From NCBI GenBank assembly GCA_964036295.1, contig OZ038469.1:16487591-16551590 (forward strand): a stretch of DNA of 64,000 nucleotides. Direction: 5' to 3'. This DNA comes from Plumapathes pennacea. Its lineage: Eukaryota; Cnidaria; Anthozoa; Antipatharia; Myriopathidae. Below, piece after piece: positions 14,327 through 25,900 of this stretch (its first letter is position 1; the number at the start of each line of letters is the position of its first letter). Under the pieces are notes generated by a model, which saw only the letters and a list, made by a program, of their open reading frames with translations, searched no databases and had not been told where the DNA came from. Position numbers and translations under genes: made by a program.

Positions 14327-14509
14327 GACGTGTCAACATCCGGATATTCGGTGATAGGGAAAAAGTCCGAATCATAGCGTGTCCGGTGACGTGTCAACAT
14401 CCGGATATTCGGTGATAGGGAAAAAGTCCGAATCATAACGTGTCCGGTGACGTGTCAACATCCGGATATTCGGTGATAGGGAAAAAGTCCGAATCATAGC
14501 GTGTCCGGT
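14327..14509. repeat. 61 bp minisatellite, three copies
   Basis: Three head-to-tail copies start at 14327, 14388 and 14449, each opening GACGTGTCAACATCCGGA and closing GTGTCCGGT. They are nearly identical; the middle copy has ATAACG where the outer ones have ATAGCG. This is a recent local duplication. The short ORFs through it are a by-product of its periodicity. Confidence 0.95.
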
Positions 14510-15006
14510 GCCGACATTTCCATGACACGTTAAATGTTCGGAACACTGAAACGTAATGACACTCTCGTATTCTTTAAGAATACGAGTTCGTATCGGCAAA
14601 TGTCATGCACCGTGCACGCCTCTTTTGACACAGTGCTACGCAACTTTGACAAATGACGGTGGACGATACTGCACGTGACGTCATAGCATACTGGAATCCG
14701 ATTACAGGGACGGCCAAAAAATGCGAGACCAAAAGGATTTAATTTAGCTTTTTATTTTGTTTGAGTTAGTTTGAGAAAAGGTCATCACCGATAAAATTGG
14801 GGCAGGGTAAAATTGAAGAGACTGCATGCGTCCGGGCATGCATCGTGGATTGCGGTTCCATTAGATTTTGTGTGCCAAGGTAAAGGAAACCGAATCACGT
14901 CATATTAAGTCATCCTGCTGAGCTGAATCGTGCTAATAGCAAAAGGTCACTTCCGATTAATTCCACAGGGTTTGTTTTCATCACGTTTCTCGGTGTAATG
15001 AAAGGA

Positions 15007-15013
15007 TATAAAT
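15007..15013 (+). promoter_or_regulatory. TATA box of the secreted repeat-protein gene
   Basis: TATAAAT lies 67 bp upstream of the signal-peptide ATG at 15074. The expected transcription start is therefore near 15037-15043, giving a short 5' UTR. Position and orientation fit the gene model. Confidence 0.55.
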
Positions 15014-15073
15014 TGAGTGGAACTAAACGACATATTCATATGGACCCGTCTCCACACCAGTGTTGACCCCAAG

Positions 15074-17166
15074 ATGTTCATCCGTTTGTCTCTGTGCATA
15101 GCAGCAGTATCGCTGTTTTTTTCAGCAGGTAAGATAACGTGTAGAGTCACGTGAATGTAAATACCATGTTTAAAACGCGGCAATAGGGGTCTTTACAATA
15201 GCTAAACAGTTATATGAACATACGACACGGAAAATGAAATCAAAATTCAGGGTCTTTTAAACGGTTGAACTGCTGCGCGGAAAATTGAAACTGGAAACAC
15301 AGGTCCGACTCGCAGGGGCTTCGCTGCTGAATGTTGCGTTGCTCAACTTTTAACTTTTAGCAATCTTCACTTTTATTCATAAACTTTTACAGAATATTGT
15401 CTATTTCTGGTGGTACTTGCTCTTTTTCCTCTCCCGTGTCGCCGCGCAGAGTTTGTTCGGATCGGTTAATGTAGCGACATACAACGAACAATTCAAAGAT
15501 ATCAATATGCCCAGGAATGTAGTAGAACATCACCCCATCACTCTAACTCCTTACCTAATACAATACATGACGACAAATCATACCACGTAATCAGTTGATT
15601 AAAGCACTGTTAGACTAACAACCATCACACAGTAAACTGGCTTTAGAAATAACCAGAGTCCCGGCATCTTTTATTTAAGACCCTGCTGTCTGTTACTCTT
15701 GCTCCGCCACGTGGAAACTCGCCTATCAAAATGACGTCAATGGAAACACTCTCGCTGGTTCCAAGTATCTTCTCATGGCCGCTTTGTCGTCTGGGGCCCG
15801 GGTTCGAGTTTTCCTGGAGTCCTTCTCAAACGGCACAGGGCAGAGATACAGCACGGAAGCAGACAATCTCTCCATTAATGGATGCCACGTTTATGCACAG
15901 TTGCTACAGCATGTCAGCAAAGCAGGCTTCAGTGGTTTCCAAGACAACGCCTATTGGTGGTGGCTGATCGTGTCCACGCGCGGGTCAGTGCAGATGGTCC
16001 GCTACAACGTGGGGTCTAACACCCCACGTGGGGAAAGCAACGTTCGCGCTAAAATCAAATGGTTCGTGAAATTCCCTCAGAGAGAATATGCCCCTGCGAC
16101 CTACTCAAACGACATAAACGGAAACGCGGTTTCTGGAAGTTTGACAACTCTCGCATCTCACGTGAAGAACGGTGCTGACATCCGGGGATTTAGTTCGCAG
16201 TCCTACGCCTTCCCATTTCAAAACATTGCCATTGAACGCGGATCTGGCGTCGTAGCGGGGCAAACCGTAGACCACATCAGCCAGACAGGTAGCTCCGGGA
16301 GTTTGAAATTCCAAAATAATCCATACTGGTGGTTCACCATAGTGACCTCGTAAGGACAGCGTGACATGTCACGCTGGACCGTCGGGCTCCATCAGTCACG
16401 CGGTCACACCAACGACAAAGTCGCGACGGAGTGGTTTGCTGATCCGTGTTGGCAACTCGTCTACAGCCACAGCGCAAAAGGTACTGCTATTACAGGCGAA
16501 CTCAGCGCTTTGGTTCAGAAAATCCTCGCCGGCCACCGGGTACGTTTCCAGTTCCCTAATAATGAGTTTTACACAGCCGAAGCCGACAACCTGTCGATTC
16601 GAAACGGACACGTGACAGCCCAAGCTCTGAAGCACGTCAGCAAGGCGAGTCAGACCAAATTCCAAGACGACGCTTATTGGTACTGGCTCATGGTTTCCAC
16701 CACAGGAACGGTTCGCGCTACTCGGTACAACGTTGGCGAGCACAAACACCGCGGTGATAGCACAAGCAAATATGACGTAAAATGGTTCGTCGATACCAGG
16801 CCCTGGAAACAAGTCCTGTCCCATGATTCCAACGGCGCTGTTTTGGCGGGAAGTAGAGCTACTCTGATCCAGGCGGTGAGCAGCGGTGCGGCAGTGCGCT
16901 GCGTGCAGGGGACTGGGTACGCGTTTCCCGCGCAGAATCTGCAGATCTCAACTGATGGTCAGCACGTACATGCGCAGACTCTTAACCACGTTAGCATGAG
17001 TGGAACTGGGGCTAGCGAAGTGGCGATCCAGTCCAACGCATACTGGTGGTTTACCATCGTCTTCACAACTGGGAAGAGGGACATGTCGCGCTGGACCGTC
17101 GGGGAGCACATCGATCGCGGGCACACCCAGGATAAGGTGGCTACCAAGTGGTTTGTGAATTACTGA
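15074..17166 (+). CDS. Secreted four-repeat protein with in-frame stop
   Basis: Exons 15074-15128 and 15680-17166 join in phase 1 (GCAG|gtaag ... ttatttaag|ACCC). Exon 1 encodes a hydrophobic signal peptide (MFIRLSLCIAAVSLFFSA). Exon 2 holds four related repeats of about 120 residues in A-B-A-B order. All share NG or KG plus a small-residue turn, AL..V..GA.VR, a Tyr/Phe-rich core, HVS or HIS, Y-W-W/Y-W/F-x-hydrophobic-V, a RW or RYNVG motif, an HRG-like turn and KWFV. The frame stays open for 513 codons except for TAA at 16351-16353 (codon 243), inside the second repeat where the fourth has Thr. Product is thus either 242 residues or, if the stop is bypassed, about 512. I do not recognise the family. 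It could be a decayed gene, an assembly error or an alternatively spliced gene. A TATA box (15007) and AATAAA (17473) flank it. Confidence 0.75.
16351..16353 (+). other. In-frame TAA inside the secreted repeat protein
   Basis: Upstream and downstream frames are the same (frame 1) and the repeat alignment carries straight through: V-T-S-stop-G-Q-R-D-M-S here against V-F-T-T-G-K-R-D-M-S in repeat four. The stop lies in GTAAGG, which resembles a 5' splice site, so the transcript might alternatively be spliced here. Confidence 0.85.
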
Positions 17167-17472
17167 TTCATGTTGCTATGGAGATAATTTGTTGTAATTT
17201 GGATATCTGAAATTTAAGCTTGATCTTTGACACAATCTGAGAAAATTCACGACATTTTTGTAAAGTTTATTGGCTGTAGATCTGAACAGGAAGCAACATT
17301 GTTTCTGTTCGCTTTTGCTTTTTGAGAGTTTTATGTTGCCATGTCTCAAATCAGACTATCGGTGTTTAGGGAGATCGGGAACTATCAGAGTTCCCGTTCA
17401 TAACTTCTTTTTTCCTTTATTGATTGTTGAAGTTACCTAGTGAAACTATAACACGCCCAATCTCATGCAAGT

Positions 17473-17488
17473 AATAAACTGTAATAAA
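17473..17488 (+). terminator. Two AATAAA polyadenylation signals
   Basis: AATAAA occurs at 17473-17478 and 17483-17488, about 310 bp after the stop codon of the secreted repeat protein. They are the first such signals downstream on the plus strand, so they probably end its 3' UTR. Confidence 0.5.
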
Positions 17489-17714
17489 CGGCTGTTGGTC
17501 AAAGATTTGCTCTTATTTCTCGCGCCCCGCGCTGTTACATCCCAAGGAAGTTTCCTGAAAATTTCATGCGACTTTGAGATTAAGTCAAAAATGAACATTT
17601 TTTCTAAAATAACTGCAAAGGCTATAGCTTATGTTATTTTCTCGAAAAGGGCTGATTTGGAAATTCCAGTCTATCACCTCGTAACACAGATTTATCTCCA
17701 AATATTCATTGGTT

Positions 17715-18892
17715 TTACCAAGGCAGTTGAACTCATCAACAAGCTCGAAAGATTGGTAACTGTATTAGAAGTGACGGAGAAAAAAATTAACGATAATTAA
17801 TGAGTGTACTTTAATTTTCTATTGTAACCCCGTTATAATTTATGGCTGATTGACATGAGGGTTAGTTTGATGCATCTCTTAAGGGAACATACAGTCTTAA
17901 GGGATGCACCAGAGTGACCTTGTCTCGAAGGCCTCACAAGACCAAGGCACTTGAACTCATCAGCAAATGTGGGTGAATGAGAACTGTAAAAGAGTAACGA
18001 GAGACAAATTAACGGTAATTAAATGAGTTTAAATGAATTTTCTGCTGAAATCTCGCAAAAGTTTATGGCTGATTGACATGAAGGTCATGCATCCCTTCTA
18101 TTAATTAAAGATATCGTGGTACGCACTACTAACCGACCCTATCTCGGAGCGGCAGTTGAAATTCCTATGAATGAAAACTGTATATAAATCACGGAGATAC
18201 AAATTAACGATAATTAATTAGTTTAATTTAATTTTCTGCTGCAATCTCGCAAAAATTTACGGCTGATTGACATGAAAGTCAGTTTGATGCATCCCTTCTA
18301 TACTTACAGATATCGTGGTACACACTAGAAGGGATGAATCAAAACGACCTTATCTCAGAGGTTTCACACGACCAAGGAAACTGAAGCCCCTAAATCACGG
18401 AGATACAAATTAACGATAATTAAGTAGTTTAATTTAATTTTCTGCTGCGATCTCGCAAAAGTTTACGGCTGATTGACATGAAGGTCAGTTTGATGCATCC
18501 CTTCTAGTACTTACAGATATCGTGGTACGCACTAGAAGGGATGCACCAAAACAACCTTATGTCAAAGGACTCACACAACCAAGGCAGTCGAAGTTATAAG
18601 CAAGTCCGGGTGAATGAAAACTGTTTATGAGTGACGGAGATACAAATTAATGGTAATTAATGAATTTAATTAAAATTTTTTCTGCGATCTCGCAAAAGTT
18701 TACGGCTGATTGACACTATGAGGGTTAGTTTGATGCATCCCTTCTAGTACTTACAGCCATATCGTGGTACGCTCTAGAAGGGATGCACCAAAACGACCTT
18801 ATCTCAGAAGCCTAACACGATCAAGGCAGTTGAAGTCATGAGGAAGTCCGGAAGAATGAAGACTGTATGTAACTGACAAAGAGGCAACTTAA
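17715..18892. repeat. Second, diverged island of the same satellite
   Basis: Five monomers are marked by the GGCTGATTGACA motif near 17843, 18067, 18252, 18467 and 18702, with a partial monomer at the left end. They are in the same orientation as the main array but more diverged, with GCAAAAGTTTACGG in place of GCTATAGTTTACGG and variable lengths. The hairpin arms are kept, and are often perfect here (CCCTTCTAGT facing ACTAGAAGGG). The island begins mid-monomer and is separated from the main array by about 6.4 kb containing the secreted-protein gene. Confidence 0.92.
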
Positions 18893-19311
18893 AAATACAA
18901 TACAAAAGGACCAGTTTATCTGACCTTGAAACACAAGGATTTCTATGCAATTATTTAACGGTTTGACCTGAAAATCACTGTGCAGAGTTGACATGCATAT
19001 AGGTTTGTGCAATGAAATAGATGAAGTTGAATGATGAATTATGAACTAAGTAAGTAGATATAGCAAGGTAACCACACATTCAGTTTGAAACTCCTTTTTT
19101 GAAAAGCTAGAAGTATTGGTCAATGTTTTGCTCTTATTTTGACTGGAATCACAAACAGTAAGAGCCTTCCCTAAAAACAAGATCAACTGCGAAACTTCTC
19201 TTCCTTGTGGTCGAGTTTTTGTTAGGGAGCTGGCATCGGGAGGTTTTAGTAGATAATTTTCAAGTAATATATAAGTATAAAAGGAGAACCGTTAGACAAG
19301 CTTGCTGCGTC
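18893..19311. other. Spacer between satellite island and kinase 1
   Basis: About 420 bp of AT-rich sequence that would contain the 3' UTR of kinase 1, which is transcribed toward it. I see no coding signal and no clear AATAAA on the minus strand. Confidence 0.4.
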
Positions 19312-21455
19312 TCATTCTGTGACGCCAGACTCGGACAGCCGTCTTCCAATACCGCTTTCTACTTTCATTCGCCTAAACTTCAACATCGCTCGAATAGCGT
19401 TAATAGCAGAAGGGAACTTTACGCGCTTTGCTTCCTGTGACTCCGTTCCTGCGCGTCCAAGTGTCAATTCCGCAATCCACGGATGTTTCAGCGCCTCTGA
19501 CGAAGTAAGTCTCTCGCCCGGTTGTAAAACAATCAACTTCAACACCAGATCTTTGGCGCTCAGGGCGATGTTGTCCCAATAAGGTGAAGGTAGCGAAAAT
19601 CGGCCTTGTAAAATAGACAACAGCAGTTTCTCGTTGTTATCGCTCCAAAATGGCGGGTAGCCGACCAGCAAAATGAACAGTATCACTCCGCATGCCCACA
19701 TATCGACAGGCTGACCAATGGGCTCTTCCAAGATAGTTTCCGGGGCAAGAAACAATGGAGCTCCGCCTGCGTCACAGTTGATGACGTCACGGTCACGTGG
19801 GAGCCGCCGCGCCAAACCAAAGTCAGTGAGCTTGATGGTCATGTGACCAGCTCCTCGAGTCAAGAGGATATTGTCGGGTTTGATGTCGCGATGTACAATC
19901 CTGTTCTGGTGAAGATAGTCTAGTGCATGAAGAAGCTTCGAGAAGAGAATGCCAAAGATTAGTAACAACCCAGTTCTGTTCTCTAAAACCGTCTGTGCAA
20001 CTACCTGAGCATGTGACTCACCCTTTCGGCACTTCACCCCAACTTTCGCTTGGCTTATATTTTATATGGGAGGGTAGTATTTCGCTCTGCTGGGGATTGT
20101 ATTCACGGAAGCTTTGCTAAGATTTATTTTGTGACTGAAAAAGCTTTTACTTTGTAAGATCTTTATACCACAGCCAAAAAATTATACAAACAACTTAAAC
20201 TTTTCTTTGATTCTGTCCGTGTACCATTTTAAAACCTTCATTCTTTATTGCTGCGGTGAGCTTTAGAGATCAAAGTGCACGGCGAAGGCGGACATAAATG
20301 GCCATTTAAGTCCAAAGTATCTAGCTAGTAAATATAATCTGTGTCGTGACCCTGTGCGTTCCCAAAGACTGACGACGAAGTTATGTTAAAAGCATTTTTA
20401 CCTTTGACACTCCAGCTCTTGACTAAACTTCTCGAAGTAGTCCCGATAATTACTTCTTTCAGAATCATAGTATTACCAGAAATTCTTCTGCTAAACCGAC
20501 AGCCAAGAACATGTCTTTCATCGACTAAACTAAAGTTCAGCAAATGAGGATATTTAAATGCAACTACACCCAGTTTATAATAAATAGAAGAATGCCCGAG
20601 GGCCTTCGATTCACATTATGTCGATATATGCTCTTCTTGTCTGTCTGATTGACATACGATTGCGAAATTGTAAATCACTGCTCAGTTGTTTATCTCAAGA
20701 AGAGAACACCTGGAACCTTCAGCTGACTCCTTATAGTCTGTTCTTTTGACATCCCCTTAGGAAATATTGTTCAAGGACAGCGTAACGTCCCTGGCCAACT
20801 CTCTTTCTGGCAAATGGTCTCTTTGCTTCTCGTAATTGTAGTACAGTGAAAACAGGCTGGACGCAAGCACAGCAATGAAAATATTTGATCCTTTGGCGCT
20901 TGCGTTTGTGCTTTCGCTTTCGTCCAACCTGTTTTCACTGTACAATAAGGATTGCCGCTTGCGCTTATGCTTGTATCGCTCGTGAAGTCCACACGTCACC
21001 ACAGACAACTCGTGCCACAGAGTATTAACCCACGCGTTTGTCGCCTTTGTCACAAAACACTTTAAACAAAACCTGCCAGTCCTTACCTGTTTAGTAATAC
21101 TTCCAGCTTGGTGTTGGCTATACGACGTCTGCCTAATAATCTCATCAAACAGACTCTCGCCATTCACAAATTCCATCACCAAGAAGCGCTCAGCTGCTCC
21201 TGCTTGATCCGCGAATGCGCCGTACAGCGACACGATATTCGCGTGGTGGAGGTTTCTACAGATTTCTATTTCATTCTGAACTTCCTCCTCCTCTCTTTGA
21301 TTCTCTGGTTGCTGAATCTCCTTGACAGCGACCACGTTTCCCGAACTAATTTCGATACATTTGTAAACTTTTGCGAACGATCCTTGTCCAAGGAGCCGCT
21401 GGATCCGATAGTTTTCTTCAAACGAACAAAACTCTAAGCTGGAATACGTCGGCAT
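19312..21455 (-). CDS. CaMK-like Ser/Thr protein kinase 1
   Basis: Two exons on the minus strand, 21455-21087 and 19935-19312, join at ACTAAACAG|gtaagg and tctcgaag|CTTCTT, phase 0, intron 1151 bp. Product 330 residues. I chose the ATG at 21455 because the frame upstream has only non-ATG starts. Motifs: glycine loop GQGSFAKV (23-30), Lys45 in VAVKE, HRDIKPDN with Asp140, DFG at 161-163, GAPLFLAPE ending at 189, then CGVILFILLVGYPPFW and LKHPWI. The late kinase domain closely follows the CaMKII pattern. After it comes a short basic tail (about residues 290-330, with AMLKFRRMK) that recalls a CaMK autoinhibitory segment, but there is no association domain. All catalytic residues are present, so an active cytosolic kinase is expected; its substrate is unknown. 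Kinases 2 and 3 in this window are paralogues. Confidence 0.9.
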
Positions 21456-22165
21456 GTTTATCAACAGTGTGACGAAGAGCTAAATGAATTGGGAGTTTCT
21501 TTTCCTGCTTTAATACTGGCGGGGTCAGCGGAACCACGCGCTGGAAGATACCCGGTCCCGAATTAGCTCTTTACGTCAGCAGGAGTCTGATTGATAAGAT
21601 TCCATTCACGATTATCAGGACTGTTCTAGATACTTTCTAGGACGCACCTTTTTTGACTCTACCAGTACGGGCTTGTCTTGTTATTAGGAGGAAATTGTTA
21701 AGTACAAGACACTCAAGACCTTTGACGTCATAACCATTGGGCCGTCAATATTGTAACTGTACTGAACTAAAAAATATCAGACATGATTGTTTTCATTGAA
21801 ACAAACGGCCAGTTTTATTCTTCGTGATTGGTTTTTCATTCCTCGTAAATAGCTTGGAATAGTGTTTGAGTGATGACAGACTGCTTGACTGAGATCATAG
21901 AGGTTATCGGTGAAGTTGCAAATTATAACACGTACTACCTATTTCATTTTGTAAACAAGGAAAGGAAAGATTCGTTACAGGAGGCTCAGAACACTCACTT
22001 AGTCGTTCCATATTTTTTTCGTAAAGATATATTTAGGACGCCATTGAAGCCATGCAGCCGATATCAGTTATACGTACATCAGTTTATCAAGTGCGCGCAT
22101 ACAGTTCACCGATGTGTAGCAAATTCCAAGACCTTCAAATCATGTGTGTACGCGGGCGCGTGCTA

Positions 22166-22913
22166 AGGGTGCGTTCGATTGGGTCTATTCCGGAAAAGGA
22201 ATGGCTAAAATAACCCAAAGTTGTGCTTGTTCTGAGGATGATTTTATTCATCAAAATTGTTTCAAAAGCCTGGATGTTTGCATGATTAAACAGCTTCCGA
22301 TACATCCTATTCTTAATCAACCCCAATCAAAGAATTTTACCGATCAGGGCCCGGTTTTTCAAAGCACGATTAGGCTAATCCTGGATTAGGTCTAAACTTT
22401 CTTGTCATTTTTTTAGCCTGAAAGCGTGAAAGTTTCGTCCACAACGACTTTCTTGATAATGTTTTAAGCTGGAACAAGCTTTCTAATCCATCTTCGAACA
22501 AAACCAAGCAGTTTAATGACAGAGAGGTTGAGAGAAAGAATTTCGTTAATCTTGGATTAGCTTAATCGACCTTCGAAAAACCGGGCCCAGCAGGGCTATT
22601 TCTATTCCGGGATAAACCCCATTCTTTTGGAGCTATTCTGTCCACTCCTGTTCCGGAATAGACAGTAATCGTGTTCTTTTGGGACCTTTCTGATTCTGGA
22701 ATGAACGGAATAGTATTCCGTTCATTCTGCTCCCGATATAAGAATTGATGGCCTAACGGTTTATTCCGGCGGAAGGAATGTACAGAAGAGCGGAAATCGT
22801 GTTCTTTTGGTATTTTTGTCACGTTAGCTATTTTGCTTTTGGAATAGCGCACAGTCCGTGTAATCTGTTTATCCCTATTCCGGATTAGAAATAGACCCAA
22901 AAGAACGCACCCT
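22166..22913. mobile_element. MITE-like DNA transposon with terminal inverted repeats
   Basis: The left end AGGGTGCGTTCGATTGGG at 22166 faces its near-complement CCCAAAAGAACGCACCCT ending at 22913; similarity continues into TCTATTCCGGAA-like sequence. Ends of the type GGGTGCGTTC are common in hAT-like elements, but I see no clean 8 bp target-site duplication. There is no transposase ORF, so it is non-autonomous. The motif GTGTTCTTTTGG recurs inside the right half. Another element is inserted in it. Confidence 0.75.
22347..22588. mobile_element. Inner MITE nested in the larger element
   Basis: The ends GGGCCCGGTTTTTC and GAAAAACCGGGCCC are inverted repeats; similarity extends inward through GATTAGGCTAATCC against GGATTAGCTTAATC. 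Length 242 bp, no ORF. Its position inside the 22166-22913 element shows that it inserted later. A degraded left half of a related element is at 48496-48580. Confidence 0.8.
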
Positions 22914-25900
22914 GAATAGTGTGTGAAGGATTTTGTGCGAACAACTATTTATATGGTATGCATGCAACTAAAAGTTAATATTACATCAAGTGCTATGGTC
23001 TTTTTACTCGCATCCTGTTTATAAAACACACTCATGATGACACTTGCTTTTGTTTATTTCTTAGCACTGATGGGTCCGTCATAAAATTGCCTTTGAAAGG
23101 GTGTTGTTCATTTATTCACGTTTGGGTTTCAAATTTAACATCCTGTTGCTGACTTCTTGGTCGAGTTAGTCTGTGCTTGCTTTTCTAGATTTTGTCCGTT
23201 CTCGTATGGTTGTTCCATTTTATATTCATTAGTTTCATTATATTTATTTATTTTATTGCCATTTTTCTCTTTCTTGTTCGGCAATGACGGGCCATAATTT
23301 TAACCCATTTGTCGTTATCCGTATATTGGCTCTCCTGATATTTTTCTCCTTGATATCCGTTCTTTCTTTTAGCCGCTCTTCCGCGCGTTCAGGCGACAGC
23401 AAAACTAGCCGCTTCCCAAAAGTTAAAAAAGGTAATAAATAGTAATAATAAAAAAGTCAGGGACTAAAAAAAACCCCCTCTGTCGTCGTAAAGACGAAAG
23501 CAAATATAAACTAGTGACTATTTACAGTGTCGTGTAAACTTATATATATGACTCTGTTAAAGAAATTGAACCATTTCCTTATTAAATCAGGTAGGCATTT
23601 AGGGTTACTTTGCACATATTGTTGAACATCAGGCAAGTTTTTAGATCATGATCATCGGCAGGCGTATGGCCGCACTTTAACTTCCATGATAACTTTCGGC
23701 GTTATAGCCGGCAGTGAATGTTTTTTGATTGCATGAAACAGGAATTTTGAAGTGACACTGCCTTTATGACCTTGGCTCGCAAGGGCTGAGGGAAGCCGCC
23801 AAAAACTACAAAAATTCACTGTTTACTGCGATCGACGGACTCAACACTTGCCAGATCAGATCGCTGACTAAAAGCATGGCATTTCGAGTATACACAAGAA
23901 CATTTTGCGGTTTCGTTTACGTTTGCCCTTCACACACTCTCAGAAAACGCTTTTTGTTTAAATTCAGTGCTGTTTCCTGAATTCCACGACTCTCTTTATA
24001 GTGTCGAGAGACTGCTGAAGTGCAGCTTATAGTGCCAGACGCTCAGTAATGACTTTGCCGGAAAACCACACACAATTCTTTTACTATTCGCAAACTCTGG
24101 GATAGTGATATTCTTTCGCTATTTCCTGAGCTTGGCGGGCAATACTGTGGTTTTTAAGTAATATATTCAAATACTTAGACGTGGAAGCGAGCCAGACAGG
24201 CGCCGGACAGTTTAACTCTCCCACTTCTTTCCTTTTCATTGTCCTTCTCGTAAATTTACCACTACACTATTCTTTCCACATGCTTCTTCTACGTTTTATG
24301 ATCTCCTTCTTCTCAATCCAGTTTGTCAGAGCTAGTCTTTTTCTTCTTTTCGTATTCTTCTTTTCTCCTTCGTGTCTGTTCTTGTTCTACGACTGCTCGT
24401 TCAGTCTTGTTCTTCTTGATAACTTCTTCTCAGTCTTGACTCCCTTAGAGCATTTAAACTGATTGCCCAACCGAATCACAACGCCGAACAGCTGCGAATA
24501 GTCACTGGCTCTTTGGAGTCTATTTATTCTCCTATATTTCCTATATCCGGCGTCAACTTGTAAGATTCAAAACGTCCATAAATCGTTAACATACTCACGA
24601 ATTTATTGATAAGATTATGTTCGATACTGGGTTCGGTATGCGGCTATAAGTCAGAGCTGAGTGATGGAATTCCAGGAGACAGAAATCTCAGCCATTTTGG
24701 CTCTGCCTTTCGGGTGCCGCCTGTTTGCGCAAAGGTTCTTTACTTTATGACCATGGCTGCCGCTGCAGCATATATACTTGTTTTCATTCAAATGTGACCC
24801 AAAGAGAAAAAGCGTCTCAAACTGGTAGCAGGGATCAGTCTACACATGATTGATCGATGGAGAGACATGTGTAATATCTTTTTCTATAAATTTTCATTAG
24901 TTTCAAATGGTCACATCTCTTTGGCAGCCAGTGTTGGTCCAATGCAGTGGAATTTAGTGTGGCTTGAAGCAGGGCCGGAAAAATGCAAGAGGTATCGATC
25001 ATTTTGACAGGATATTCAAACAAAATTGATCGTCTTGTTGGCACCGGCCTTACATGAGGAGTGATTAAAATGTTTATTGATGAGTTGCTATTCCAGGACT
25101 TCCTGACTCAGTCATTGGGTTGGTTTGCTCACACGAGGAGAGGCGATGCACAGCTTGACGTTCCGCGGACACATTGTAAGGAATTAAAAATTCAGGATAT
25201 TACTTTTTATTAGCTGGTACTCGTTTTGCCCTGCTTGTGGCAAAAGCGTTAGATTTTGCTTGCGTGTGTCCGCGGTCTGCTTCAATCCTTCATGCGTAAA
25301 ATCTTAAGAGTGCCTTTCAAATGAGACATGTCATGACTCTCTCAACACACGGACACACAGAGTGTGACAATTCAAATGAAAGCTGTCGATGAGCTCTTCT
25401 TGTATCTGTTTTTTTTTTCTTTTTTTTTCTTTTTTTTTTTTGCCTTTAACTTCCAAAAGTTAAAGCCATGAGATATGGCATGGTTTGATCGTCGACGTTT
25501 GGCACATATCCACACGAACGTTTCGTTGATAAAATCTACTAATCATCATCTTACAGCAACGCCACCAAAGTCAATAATTGTAGCATCCGACGACATTCCA
25601 CGATTACCAAGTTTTTGTAGCACAGTCACGTCCAGAAATCTAATCCGCACCATCAGCATGTACCTGTGTCACGTCTTGTTGGGCGATACAAATTTACGCA
25701 AAGCTTTGCAAGACCATTCAATTTGTTTCTGGACGAGAAAGATAGCAGCATGTTAATGAAATTTTAGTCTGATCTAAAAGAAATGCCCCCCTGCTGACAC
25801 ATAACCCTTCGTTTTATGTTTATGATTTCGCTTGCGTTTTTGCGGTCACCTCTTCATTTCTCACTTGAGTGAAGTGCTATCCACAGAGGCGCGAACTCTG

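Larger units (their letters stand above)
11325..15006. other. Intergenic stretch without recognisable gene
   Basis: AT-rich sequence between the satellite edge and the promoter of the secreted repeat protein. I see no exon with family resemblance; open frames here are short and lack supported splice sites. It holds a 21-base T run at 11761-11781, an inverted repeat (12123-12282), two stretches rich in GTGTC/GACAC words (about 12476-12835 and 14270-14640) and the 61 bp minisatellite listed separately. Confidence 0.6.

Noticed and set aside
16350-16359. A ten-base intron GTAAGGACAG removing the stop codon
   Set aside because: Far below any spliceosomal intron size and its removal would shift the frame.
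17465-17800. Plus-strand ORF of 111 codons
   Set aside because: Its last third is satellite monomer sequence (from 17715) and its start contains the poly(A) signals of the upstream gene.
24181-24462. Hydrophobic, Phe/Leu-rich ORF
   Set aside because: Begins with GTG and results from T/C-rich sequence; no splice or promoter support.
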